Part shown: positions 32,166 to 40,631 of the stretch, in pieces
Numbering within the stretch: the first letter of the stretch is position 1
Layout of the letters: each line of letters opens with the position of its first letter
Assembly (NCBI GenBank): GCA_002238605.1
Contig: MPMR01000010.1
Location: 62,001-126,000, forward strand
Source of the DNA: BD2-11 clade cluster bacterium bin43
Lineage (GTDB): Bacteria > Gemmatimonadota > Gemmatimonadetes > Longimicrobiales > Gaopeijiaceae
Direction of reading: 5' to 3'
Length of the DNA stretch: 64,000 nucleotides
Notes under the pieces: generated by a model
The model's input: the letters and a program-made list of their open reading frames with translations, nothing else
Database searches by the model: none
What the model was told of the DNA's origin: nothing
Program-made: the position numbers and the translations under genes

Positions 32166-34487
32166 TCACGAACCAGGCTCGACCATACGGTAGCCGACAC
32201 CGCGGTGCGTGCGAATGTAGGCCGGTTTGGACGCGTCGTCTCCGAGCTTGTGACGGAGCTTTTTCACAACGGTGCGTACCGGCCCGGGGTCGCCCCCGCC
32301 GCGCCGGCCCCACACCTGGCGCAGCAACTCGTCGTAAGCCGTCACACGTCCGGCGTTGCGCGAGAGCACGCGCAATACCTCGTATTCCATAGCGGTCAGC
32401 TCGACAGCGCGGCCGGCCAGCGTCACCTGCCGTTGATCGTAGCGGATGCAGAGGTCGCCAAGCTCGATTGACTCCGGTTGGGACAGGCGCCGCAGGGTCG
32501 CCTGGACTCTGGCCACGAGTTCGGTCGGCGAAAACGGCTTGACCATGTAGTCCGCCGCCCCGAGTTCGAGCGCCTTCGCGATGGTTTCGTCCCTGCGGTA
32601 GCCGGAGATGAAGATTACGGGAAGATCGGCAAGCATGGGGATCTGCTCCATCAGCTTGATCCCGTCGGTCCCGGGCAGGATGAGGTCGAGAAGGACGAGC
32701 TCGGGCTTCTCGGTCCGGATCAGGCGCGACAGTTCCCGCGGGTCGTCTGTCATGAGCGGGGCATAACCCGCCTTCGAGAGAGCGTCGCGAACGAAGCGCA
32801 GCATAAGCGGATCGTCGTCGACCACGAGGACACGCGTGTGCTCGCGCTCGTTCCGCATCGGGGGCTCGGGACTGCGGAAGGAGACGGCTGTCGTCTCCCC
32901 GGCGGCGGGGAGAGAAAAAGTGAACCGCGCGCCGAGGCCCGACCCCCCGCTCTCCACCTGGATCCGGCCGCCATGTGCCTCCACGAGCCCCTTGCAGATC
33001 GCCAGGCCGAGCCCGGTGCCTCCTGTGAGGCCCGCGCGCTTCCGGAACAGGTGCGGGAGCCGGTCGGGCGGGAATCCCTTTCCCTCGTCCGAAACCGAGA
33101 TGGCCACGTGCACGCCATCGCGCGCCGCTTCGACCAGGATCGGAGACGACTCGGGAGCGCGAATTGCCGCGTTGGAGAAGAGGTTTTTCAGCACCTGGAC
33201 GATGCGCTCGGGGTCGGCCATCACCCGCGGCAGGACGGGCGGGAGGTCGACGAGGACAGGATGCCGAGCTCCACCGCTCAGGAAGGTGGTCCGGGCCCGG
33301 TCCACGAGCGAAGCCACGTGCGAGGGTTCTGGCGTGACGGTGAGTGTGCCCGCCTCGATGCCCCCGGCGTCCAGCAGGTCTGCGATGAGACCTGTCATAT
33401 GATTGGCCTGCCGGTCGATGAGGCGGAAGAATTGCATCATCTCGGCCTGGGAAGGGGCGGAGGACGTATCGAGCACGGTGGCGGTCGAACCCTTGATGGA
33501 GGTAAGCGGGGCTCGGAGTTCGTGGCTCACCATGCCGATGAACTCCGCCCGCTGGCGCTCCAGTTCTTCGAACGCGCCCAGGTTCTGCATGGTGACGACG
33601 ACCGATACGAGTTCTTCCGACCCGGAATGGATCGGCGTCACGCTGATGAGCGTCCGGACGGTCCGCCCGTCAGGCACCGAAAGCTCGACTTCCTCGGCGC
33701 GCACGGTCGTGGCGCCCTCAAGGTGCCGCGCCAGGGGCAGATCCGCGAGCGAGAAGTCGGGCCCGTCACCGTGCCGCATCGTCAGGTCTTCCAGGAGTTG
33801 CTCCGACGGGCAGCCCGGAGCGCGGATCCCCTCAACGATGCGCTTTGCCTCGCGGTTGATCGACGCCACACGACCGGTTCGGGCGTCGAACACCACAACG
33901 CCGACCGGCGAGGTCTCGACCAGGGCCTCGAGGTCGGCCCGCGCTCGCTCGACAACGCGGTGCGCGCGCGCGTTCGCGATCGCCGCCGCCGCTTGTGAAG
34001 CGAACAGCAGCAGGATCTCCTCGTCCTCGGCCGTGAATGGCGCGCCGTCCTTCTTGTCGCCGAGGAAGAAGTGGCCGAGACGATCCCCTCGGTGGTGCAT
34101 CGGAGCGCCCTGCAGCGTTCTCGAAGCCCAGGGGGCCGGGGCCAGGCGGAGCGAACTCAGGTAGCCGGGAAAGTCCGCCAACCGGAAAGGTTTCGGACGG
34201 TCCCGAAGGTGCTCGAAGAGCCACGTTCCGTCGGGCCACCCCATCATCATCCGGAGTTGCTCGGGAGAAAAGCCGGAGGTGTGGATGTCTCGAAGGTGTC
34301 CGCGCTCGTCGATCGTCGTAATAACACCCTTACGGGTGCCGGTCAGTGCGCGGGCGCTGTCGACGGACTCCTGAAGCACGGTGGCCGGGTCGAGACTCGA
34401 ACTGATGCGCAGGATGGCGGCCGTCAGCCGGGAGAGCCGGTCCCGCAACGCAGTGTTCTCCCCTCTGAGTCTGTTGAGATCGTTCAA
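32166..34487 (-). CDS. Single-polypeptide two-component system: GAF-PAS-histidine kinase-receiver-winged helix
   Basis: 773 residues from TTG 34487 (GGAG 7 bp upstream). In order: GAF domain (about 28-175), PAS domain (180-300), HisKA with His322 in MVSHELRAPLTS, HATPase (about 410-530; N box LKNLFSNAAI, G1 DEGKGFPP, G2 GGTGLGLAICKG), receiver (about 551-660; DDD near 557, phospho-acceptor Asp601 in LVLLDLILPG, Lys in VKPFSPTE), and an OmpR/PhoB winged helix (675-770; VELTAMEYEVLRVL, VRTVVKKLRHKLGD, IRTHRGVGYRM). There is no membrane helix. Sensor and transcription factor are fused, so it likely senses a cytoplasmic signal and binds DNA itself. Confidence 0.95.
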   Translation of the reverse strand: MNDLNRLRGENTALRDRLSRLTAAILRISSSLDPATVLQESVDSARALTGTRKGVITTIDERGHLRDIHTSGFSPEQLRMMMGWPDGTWLFEHLRDRPKPFRLADFPGYLSSLRLAPAPWASRTLQGAPMHHRGDRLGHFFLGDKKDGAPFTAEDEEILLLFASQAAAAIANARAHRVVERARADLEALVETSPVGVVVFDARTGRVASINREAKRIVEGIRAPGCPSEQLLEDLTMRHGDGPDFSLADLPLARHLEGATTVRAEEVELSVPDGRTVRTLISVTPIHSGSEELVSVVVTMQNLGAFEELERQRAEFIGMVSHELRAPLTSIKGSTATVLDTSSAPSQAEMMQFFRLIDRQANHMTGLIADLLDAGGIEAGTLTVTPEPSHVASLVDRARTTFLSGGARHPVLVDLPPVLPRVMADPERIVQVLKNLFSNAAIRAPESSPILVEAARDGVHVAISVSDEGKGFPPDRLPHLFRKRAGLTGGTGLGLAICKGLVEAHGGRIQVESGGSGLGARFTFSLPAAGETTAVSFRSPEPPMRNEREHTRVLVVDDDPLMLRFVRDALSKAGYAPLMTDDPRELSRLIRTEKPELVLLDLILPGTDGIKLMEQIPMLADLPVIFISGYRRDETIAKALELGAADYMVKPFSPTELVARVQATLRRLSQPESIELGDLCIRYDQRQVTLAGRAVELTAMEYEVLRVLSRNAGRVTAYDELLRQVWGRRGGGDPGPVRTVVKKLRHKLGDDASKPAYIRTHRGVGYRMVEPGS

Positions 34488-34846
34488 GGGTTGTCTCCGG
34501 GCCGCGAGCGCAAAACCGCCGTCGTGCTCCGCCCCGGTTTCCGCGCGCGGCTTTCACATGGTGGAATCTCGACCAATACATGATTTCAACATGGAAAATA
34601 CTGCCCGTGTACACACTACGTCCATACCAGAATGGCTATCTTTAAGGTACAACAACACCATTAGGACAGAGGCGCCACGCATGTGGCCAACGACCATACC
34701 GCGATTGTACGACCGTGCGGCAGCCCGGGTCACGAGACCGCAACAGGCTCCATTCGAATGGGCCCATATACGTCCCGGGATTGGGGCGCATATGGATGCG
34801 AATGGGGCTCCCTTTGCGGCCTCCGATTGGGCCGGAGGAGGACAGC
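34488..34846. other. Divergent spacer upstream of the fused sensor-regulator
   Basis: 359 bp with an AT-richer core at about 34560-34700 that must hold the kinase promoter. It contains the palindrome GTGTACAC (34607-34614) and TGGGCCCA (in the 34760s). No gene is supported here. Confidence 0.5.
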
Positions 34847-35110
34847 ATGAACCCCAGGGGAGCGGACACGGTGCACCTCTTGCGGGATCCCCATGATGCG
34901 ACGAAGACCTGGTGTTCCGGGAACGGCAGGGATCTCCATACGAGCAGTGTGAGTGAAGCCACGTGCGCCCGCTGTCTTCACACCGCGTCGGAGCACTACG
35001 GTGCCCGGTATGAGGAATCTCTGAAGAAGGTGCAGAACCTGATGGACCGTCAGGTGGAAGTGTGGTGTTGCGGTCGCCTCGATGTGCCCCCCGGGGATTC
35101 ATCGCGCTAG
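34847..35110 (+). CDS. Small Cys-containing protein, putative zinc-binding
   Basis: 87 residues from ATG 34847, which has a strong GGAGGAGG ribosome site. The pattern HLLRDPHDATKTWCSG, then VSEATCARCLHTASEHYG (a Cys followed about 18 residues later by CxxC) resembles short phage and actinobacterial zinc-binding proteins of unknown role; a CC pair lies near the C-terminus (VWCCGR). Its end overlaps the convergent beta-barrel gene by 4 bp. Moderately sure it is expressed; function unknown. Confidence 0.55.
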   Translation: MNPRGADTVHLLRDPHDATKTWCSGNGRDLHTSSVSEATCARCLHTASEHYGARYEESLKKVQNLMDRQVEVWCCGRLDVPPGDSSR

Positions 35111-36393
35111 AAGAACCAGTTCGCCGACACGAACAGCACTCGGGGCAGGGCGCCGTACTCGGATGTGAGCGTCCATGTGGGACCGCTGGCCACCGGCTCG
35201 TCGCCGAGGCCGAAAAACGCTCCCAGCCGGAGCCCCAGACTCTCCGTCGCCGAGTAGCCCAGCCCGGGGGACACCAGGAACGATCCGTCGCGCAGGCTGC
35301 CCAGCCAGAGGGCGCTCGCCGATACCAGCGGGTGCAGCGGGTAGGAGAGCTGCAGCACGCCCGTGTCGCGGCCGAGGACCTGCATCTCGCTCTGGGCGAA
35401 GGCGCGGCCGGTCGCGGCGGCGAGCAGCTCGTCCGGGGACGTGGCGCCCATGCCGTCGTGCTGGTACTCGATGACGATGTACAGGTCGCGTTCCGCGATC
35501 GGGAAGGTGCGGTCGAGCCCGATGGCGGTGCGCACCGACGTCCGGCCGTCCAGGTCACGCACGGCCGCTTCCGCCCTGAGCGCCCACAGCCCCACCGCCC
35601 CGCTCAGGAAGGCCGCCGCGCCGAAGGTGTCGTGGACCACGCCCGCCCATCCCCCCACATCCCAGCCCGTGGCGTTGGTGCTCGCGCGCCCGAGCAGGGT
35701 GAGGGTCTCGCGTTCGCCGATGCGGGCGGGGCGGGCGACGACCTCGAACTGGGTGAACGCCCCGCGGTAGTAGCGGAGGCGCGCGGCGTCCACCCCGATG
35801 CGGTACTCGCGGAAGGGATCGGCCGGGTCGAAGGGGGAGAAGGGGTCGGCGGGGGTGAGCACGAGGGTGGTGGCCCACGACACCGGCTGCCGGCCAACGG
35901 TGAGGTCCGCGCTGCCGCCCAGGTCGAGGCGCAGGTTCAGCCGGTCGAACCGGTGCCGCCACTCGGCGCGCTCGCCGGACTCGATTTCCCCGCCCAGCGA
36001 GAACCAGTCGCCTCCGGAGACCGTCCCGGCCGTGGTGAAGAGCTGCGCTCCGGGCGAGCCGGCCTGACGTAACGTCAGGGTTTGCTCGTAGGCGGCCTCC
36101 AGGCGCACCGGCCCGGGCGAGGCGTTCCACATGAGGCGCAGGCGCTGCACGTCCGACGCGCCCGCCGGCCCGAGCACGCTCTCCTGCACATGCGTGGCGA
36201 GGTTCAGGTAGTATCCGGAGAGACCGGGCTGCTGGGCGGCAACGGTACCGGGGGAGAGCCAGAGAGCGGCGAAAAGCCGGAGAAAAACGAGCAGCGAGCG
36301 AGCTTCCGGTGAAGGCCCGCACGCCGTCTTTGGCCGCTCTGCGGCCGATCGCGTCGGGCTCAGCCGCCGGCTACCCCCCACCCCGCACCACAT
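35107..36393 (-). CDS. Outer-membrane beta-barrel protein of the Lol-like operon
   Basis: 428 residues from ATG 36393, overlapping the end of the ATPase gene. The signal peptide follows a long basic N-region (LLVFLRLFAALWLSPGTVAAQ, residues 34-54). The rest shows alternating hydrophobic strands and ends in the aromatic FVSANWFF expected of a BAM substrate. The LTVGRQPVSWATTLVLTPADPFSPFDP segment resembles alginate/phosphate-selective porin-like proteins found after LolCE-like genes. It probably works with the LolA-like carrier and permeases in moving lipidic cargo to the outer membrane (inference). Confidence 0.8.
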   Translation of the reverse strand: MWCGVGGSRRLSPTRSAAERPKTACGPSPEARSLLVFLRLFAALWLSPGTVAAQQPGLSGYYLNLATHVQESVLGPAGASDVQRLRLMWNASPGPVRLEAAYEQTLTLRQAGSPGAQLFTTAGTVSGGDWFSLGGEIESGERAEWRHRFDRLNLRLDLGGSADLTVGRQPVSWATTLVLTPADPFSPFDPADPFREYRIGVDAARLRYYRGAFTQFEVVARPARIGERETLTLLGRASTNATGWDVGGWAGVVHDTFGAAAFLSGAVGLWALRAEAAVRDLDGRTSVRTAIGLDRTFPIAERDLYIVIEYQHDGMGATSPDELLAAATGRAFAQSEMQVLGRDTGVLQLSYPLHPLVSASALWLGSLRDGSFLVSPGLGYSATESLGLRLGAFFGLGDEPVASGPTWTLTSEYGALPRVLFVSANWFF

Positions 36394-37144
36394 CCTCCGC
36401 GATCCGTCCGTCCACCAGCCGGATCAGGCGACCCGCGCGCTTCATCACCCGGGGGTCGTGGGTCGAGAAGACGAACGTGGTGCCCTTGTCGCGGTTGAGC
36501 TGCTGCATCACGTCGAGGAGCGCCTCGGCGGTGGTCGAATCCAGGTTGGCCGTGGGTTCGTCGGCGAGCACCAGCGCCGGCGCCCCGAGCACCGCCCGCG
36601 CCACCGCAACCCGCTGCTGCTGGCCACCGGACAGTTTGAAGGGCCGCCGGTGTTCCATCCCTTCCAGCCCGATCTCGTGGAACAGCCGGAGCACGCGTTC
36701 GCGCCGCTCGCGCGCGGGCACGCCCTGAAGCATCAGCGTGAATTCGGCGTTCTCCAGGGCGGTCAGCATGGGCAGGAGGTTGTAGGACTGGAAGACGAAG
36801 CCGATGTGGTTCTGCCGCACCGCGGCCAGCTTCCGGTCCGGCAGCGCCGAAAGCTCCAGGCCGTCGATCCAGACCTTCCCGCGCGTGGGACGAGTCAGGC
36901 CTCCCAGCAGGTTCAGCACCGTGGTCTTGCCGGAACCCGACGGGCCCGCCATGGCCACGAACTCGCCGCGTTCCACCGTGAGGTCGACCCCGCGCACCGC
37001 CTCAACCGGCCGGGGCTCCTGCGGATAGATCTTCCAGAGCGCCTCGGTCCGCACCGCATGATCCGCGGGCCCGTCAGGCCCCGCACGGTCGGCCGCGGAT
37101 CTCGTCGCCGCATTCGTCGCCATCCGACCCGCCTCCCCTTCCAT
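36371..37144 (-). CDS. ABC transporter ATPase, LolD/MacB type
   Basis: 257 residues from ATG 37144, directly abutting the permease stop. Walker A GPSGSGKTT, Q-loop FVFQSYNLLPMLTALEN, signature LSGGQQQR, Walker B ALVLADEP and H-switch STHDPR are all intact. The NLLGGLTRPTRGKVWIDG segment is typical of the LolD/FtsE/MacB type. It powers the two FtsX-type permeases encoded upstream. The first 30 residues are Ala/Arg-rich and may be shorter (ATG at residue 8). Confidence 0.94.
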   Translation of the reverse strand: MEGEAGRMATNAATRSAADRAGPDGPADHAVRTEALWKIYPQEPRPVEAVRGVDLTVERGEFVAMAGPSGSGKTTVLNLLGGLTRPTRGKVWIDGLELSALPDRKLAAVRQNHIGFVFQSYNLLPMLTALENAEFTLMLQGVPARERRERVLRLFHEIGLEGMEHRRPFKLSGGQQQRVAVARAVLGAPALVLADEPTANLDSTTAEALLDVMQQLNRDKGTTFVFSTHDPRVMKRAGRLIRLVDGRIAEDVVRGGG

Positions 37145-38413
37145 CTATTCCACCTTGACTGACTCAGCCGGGTCCAGGCGGGCCGCGTGCCACGCCGGGA
37201 AGAGGGATGCGGCCAGCCCGATCGTCGCCGTCAGGAGCACGCTCTGCACCACGTGCCTGGCCTGGATCACCGGGACCATGACCGGATCGAAGGCGATGCC
37301 CCCGAAGTTGATGTCGTCGGGCATCAGCCCCGAAAGGTCCATCCCGTCGCGGAAGAACACGAACACGATGACCATGCCGAGCGCCACGCCCACGATCCCG
37401 CTCGCGCCCGTGAGCAGCACGCCCTCGATGTAGACGACGAGCCCCGTCTCGCCGCCGCTCAGTCCCAGGGCCCGCAGCAGCCCCAGCTCGCGCTTGCGGT
37501 TGAGCACCGACATGAAGATGGCATTGAGGATCGCCAGGGCGACGATGATGAAGAGAATGACGTGGAAGGCCCAGTCGCCGCCGTCATCGAGCTGGAGCGC
37601 CGCGTAAAGGTCCGGCAGCGACTCCGGCCACCCCACCACCTGGATGCCGTCGGGACGCGTGGCCGAATCCAGCTCGCCGCGTACCGGATCGGTGAAGGTC
37701 GAGTTGGGCAGCAGCACGGCGACGCTGGTGGCGCCCTCCACTCCCAGCCAGGCGCGCGCGGTGGCGAGCAGGATGTGCACCAGCGACTCGTCGAGACCCT
37801 GGACGCCGGTGCGGTAGGTTCCCACAACGCGCACCAGCTGCCCCTCGATGTCCCCCGAGGCCGACTGCGCCGTCAGCACCATGCGCGACCCGGTGCGGAC
37901 GCCCAGCCGCTCCGCCAGCGACGCACCGATGAAGGCGTGCAGGCGGTCGCCTTCTTCCAGGTAGCGCCCGTCGACAACTTCCTCCCCGAGCCTGGAGAAG
38001 CCCGGTTCGACCGAGGGTTGGACGCCCACGATGAACACCGGGAGCGCGCCGTCGGGAGAGGACGCGAGCCCGCGGGTCTCGACCCGCACCGAAGCCAGCG
38101 GCGGCGCGGTAGCGAAAGCGTCCGGGAACTCGACCTCACCGAGCGCCCGCAGCGCCACCTCCAGCTGGGCGGCCGACAGGCGGTCGTCCAGGCTTTTGCT
38201 GTCGCGGTAGCCGGATGCGGTGAAGGTGACGTGTCCCTCTCCGAGCCGCACCCCCGCGTCGATCCAGTCCTCGTGGGCGCCGTCGGCCAGGGAGCGGGAC
38301 CAGATCAGGAGCGCGAGCCCCAGCGCCATGGCGGCGGCGGTGAGGGCGCTCCGCCGGAACTCCCGGCCCAGGTTGCGCAGCGCCAGCCAGGCAAGAGTGG
38401 GAAGACGGCCCAT
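37145..38413 (-). CDS. FtsX/LolCE-type ABC permease, second copy
   Basis: 422 residues, ATG 38413 sharing one base with the upstream stop. Topology is one N-terminal helix (LTAAAMALGLALLIWSRSL), a large periplasmic MacB-like domain (about 45-270), and three C-terminal helices (FHVILFIIVALAILNAIFMSVLNRKRELGLLRALG, a middle helix, and LLTATIGLAASLFPAWHAARLDP). The motif RKRELGLLRALG is the coupling region facing the ATPase. It probably forms a heterodimer with the preceding permease. Confidence 0.93.
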   Translation of the reverse strand: MGRLPTLAWLALRNLGREFRRSALTAAAMALGLALLIWSRSLADGAHEDWIDAGVRLGEGHVTFTASGYRDSKSLDDRLSAAQLEVALRALGEVEFPDAFATAPPLASVRVETRGLASSPDGALPVFIVGVQPSVEPGFSRLGEEVVDGRYLEEGDRLHAFIGASLAERLGVRTGSRMVLTAQSASGDIEGQLVRVVGTYRTGVQGLDESLVHILLATARAWLGVEGATSVAVLLPNSTFTDPVRGELDSATRPDGIQVVGWPESLPDLYAALQLDDGGDWAFHVILFIIVALAILNAIFMSVLNRKRELGLLRALGLSGGETGLVVYIEGVLLTGASGIVGVALGMVIVFVFFRDGMDLSGLMPDDINFGGIAFDPVMVPVIQARHVVQSVLLTATIGLAASLFPAWHAARLDPAESVKVE

Positions 38414-39675
38414 CAGCGATTGGCCAGCGCGTCGGCGGGAGGGACGCGCACCGCCCGCCAGGCGGGCAGGAGTGCCGAGACGATCCCGGTTGCCACCAGG
38501 GCGAGCCCGCTAGCCAGGGGACCTGCCCAAGAGTACTCGACGGTGAGCAGGGGGCGGACCGCCGAGCCCGCGAAGGAATAGGTCCCGACGTAGCGGCTCA
38601 GGTCGATGGGATTCTCATGGATGTAGACCATCAGCGGCGCGGCCAGCAGGACGCCCGCTCCGAGTGAGATGAGCCCCAGGAGCAGGCCCTCGTAGACCAC
38701 GATCCGGCCGATGGCCCCGCCCGGCGTGCCGAGCGCGCGCACCACCGCGAACTCCCGGCGGCGCTCGAAGGTCGCCAGGAGCATCGCGTTGGCCACGCCG
38801 AAGGCCGCCATCCCGAAGATGAAGGCCGCGACGTAGACGTTCACGGCACCGACGTAGTTGACCATGAAGTACAGCTGGTCCTGGAAGATCGACCAGGGTT
38901 CGGTGCGGAGTCCCGGTGCGATCCCGGCCACGGCCTCCCGGATCGCCGCCGCGGCGGGCTCCGGCTCGCGAATATCCTCCACCGCGATCGCCACCTCGTG
39001 GATGCGGCCCGGGTCCATCGCCATCAACTCCGCGAGCGAGCCCATCTCGAGGAGGGCGTAGCTGTCGTCGAGAGCCCCGACGCCGACGCTGAAGATGCCG
39101 GAGACCGTGAACAGGTCGTTTCCGGTGGAGCCGTCGGCGGCGGGCGCCACCAGCACCACCTCGTCGCCCATCCCGACCGCGACCGTTTCCGCCATGCCGT
39201 CGCCCATCGCGATCTCGCCGGGCGCCGGCATGCGACCCTCCACCAGCGCGCTCGCGAAGCGGCTCACGGCCGCCTCGCGTGCCGGATCGACGCCCACCAG
39301 CACGCCCCCCACGGTCTCGTCCCCGGAGCTGAGGAGCCCGCCCCCGTAAAGCCGCGGGGCCGCTCCGACGACGCCGTTCCGGGTCTCGACGGCGGCGAGC
39401 AGCGCCTCCACGTCGAGGCCCTCCCGGCCGCCCATGGTGTCGTGAATGCTCCGTTCAGGCTCGTAACCCTCGGCGTGGATCCGGACCTGGCCGGTGACCA
39501 CGCGGGTCCCGTTGGCGACCATCTCCTCCACGATGCCGTCCATGTACCCGATCATGAGCACGGAGGCCACGAAGCCGAAGGCGAGGGCGGAGGCGGTAAG
39601 GAGGGTGCGGCGCCGGCTGCGCCACAGGTTGCGCCAGGCGATGCGCCACCAGATGCGGTGGATCATCAGCCTCAT
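38413..39675 (-). CDS. FtsX/LolCE-type ABC permease, first copy
   Basis: 420 residues from ATG 39675 (ATG at residue 4 also possible). Same layout as its neighbour: N-terminal helix (LLTASALAFGFVASVLMIG), a periplasmic domain (about 50-270), then three helices, with the coupling motif ERRREFAVVRALGTPGG. The pair plus LolD-type ATPase, LolA-like carrier and barrel form one operon read from 41702 or 40588 to 35107. Confidence 0.93.
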   Translation of the reverse strand: MRLMIHRIWWRIAWRNLWRSRRRTLLTASALAFGFVASVLMIGYMDGIVEEMVANGTRVVTGQVRIHAEGYEPERSIHDTMGGREGLDVEALLAAVETRNGVVGAAPRLYGGGLLSSGDETVGGVLVGVDPAREAAVSRFASALVEGRMPAPGEIAMGDGMAETVAVGMGDEVVLVAPAADGSTGNDLFTVSGIFSVGVGALDDSYALLEMGSLAELMAMDPGRIHEVAIAVEDIREPEPAAAAIREAVAGIAPGLRTEPWSIFQDQLYFMVNYVGAVNVYVAAFIFGMAAFGVANAMLLATFERRREFAVVRALGTPGGAIGRIVVYEGLLLGLISLGAGVLLAAPLMVYIHENPIDLSRYVGTYSFAGSAVRPLLTVEYSWAGPLASGLALVATGIVSALLPAWRAVRVPPADALANR

Positions 39676-39757
39676 GCTCCGATGTGGCCGTTTGCACCGG
39701 GCTCGGACTCCGGGCGCGACGACTGTCGATCGCGCTCGCGCCGGTCCCGTTTCTTCA

Positions 39758-40588
39758 TCAGCGCGCCCGCAGGTTGCGCCGGCTGAAGAAGCCCTCCTCC
39801 AATCCCGCGTCGAATTCGAGCTCGAGGTAGGTCACCACCGTCCGTTCCGCGGCGTCGGCGGGCTCGATGACGGTGCGCGCGGGCACGGTGCGCCCGCCCA
39901 TGGGGCCGAAATCCGAGAAGGTGATGGTGCGCGAGAGGGTGCCGTCCTCGTCGTAGTAGCGCGTCCACAGCGGCATGTGGTCGCCCTTGCGGATGGCCTG
40001 TTCGATGCTGCCCCAGATCACCGGGGCCTCGGGCCTGGGCGTCATGGTGAACTCCCAGATCTCGTCGCCGTCGCGCTCCCCCTCGAAGGAGATGACGATG
40101 TCGTAGTCCTCGATGATGCGGCTCTCCTTCACCAGGTCGTCGTTGGTGACATGCGAGCCCATCCAGGAGCCGAGCATCATCGAGGGCGGGATCTTGATGG
40201 TGCGGTCGGCGCGGGGCAGGTAGTTCCAGACCTCGTTTTCGACCTTGAGGGTGGCGGTGCCGGCCTCGCGCGGCGGGCTCTCGACGCGAATCAGCGAGTA
40301 CTCGGTCCCGAGCGACCACACCTGCATCTCGAGCGTCCGCGACCAGTTCTCGGTGTCGATCTCCATGCGCATGCGGCCCGTGCTCGATTCGCCGCGCATG
40401 AGGCGGTCGACCTCGTCGATGATGGCCAGCAGCGCGGGGTCGGTCTGGGCTGTGGCGGGCGCGGGAGCGAGGGCGGGGAGAAGCAGAAGCGCCGCCAGGG
40501 CGAGCACCGGGATGGCCGGCGGGACTCGCGGCGCGCGCCGGCGTTCACTCGGGGCCATCTCGCGCGTCATCGTCGTTTGTGGGCTCAT
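39758..40588 (-). CDS. LolA-like outer-membrane lipoprotein-sorting protein
   Basis: 276 residues from ATG 40588; ATG 40570 and 40558 are also possible. The signal peptide ends PATAQ. The LolA/LolB-like unclosed barrel is recognisable from AIIDEVDRLMRGESSTGRMRM, TLKVENEVWNYLPRADRTIKIPPSMMLGSWMGSH, DYDIVISFEG and the C-terminal YLELEFDAGLEEGFFSRRNL. This subfamily regularly precedes FtsX permease genes. It is a periplasmic carrier of lipid or lipoprotein. No separate LolB gene is seen in the window. Confidence 0.9.
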   Translation of the reverse strand: MSPQTTMTREMAPSERRRAPRVPPAIPVLALAALLLLPALAPAPATAQTDPALLAIIDEVDRLMRGESSTGRMRMEIDTENWSRTLEMQVWSLGTEYSLIRVESPPREAGTATLKVENEVWNYLPRADRTIKIPPSMMLGSWMGSHVTNDDLVKESRIIEDYDIVISFEGERDGDEIWEFTMTPRPEAPVIWGSIEQAIRKGDHMPLWTRYYDEDGTLSRTITFSDFGPMGGRTVPARTVIEPADAAERTVVTYLELEFDAGLEEGFFSRRNLRAR

Positions 40589-40631
40589 GCATGGCATCCC
40601 ATGTCGGCGACATGGAGGTCCGGCCCCCTGC

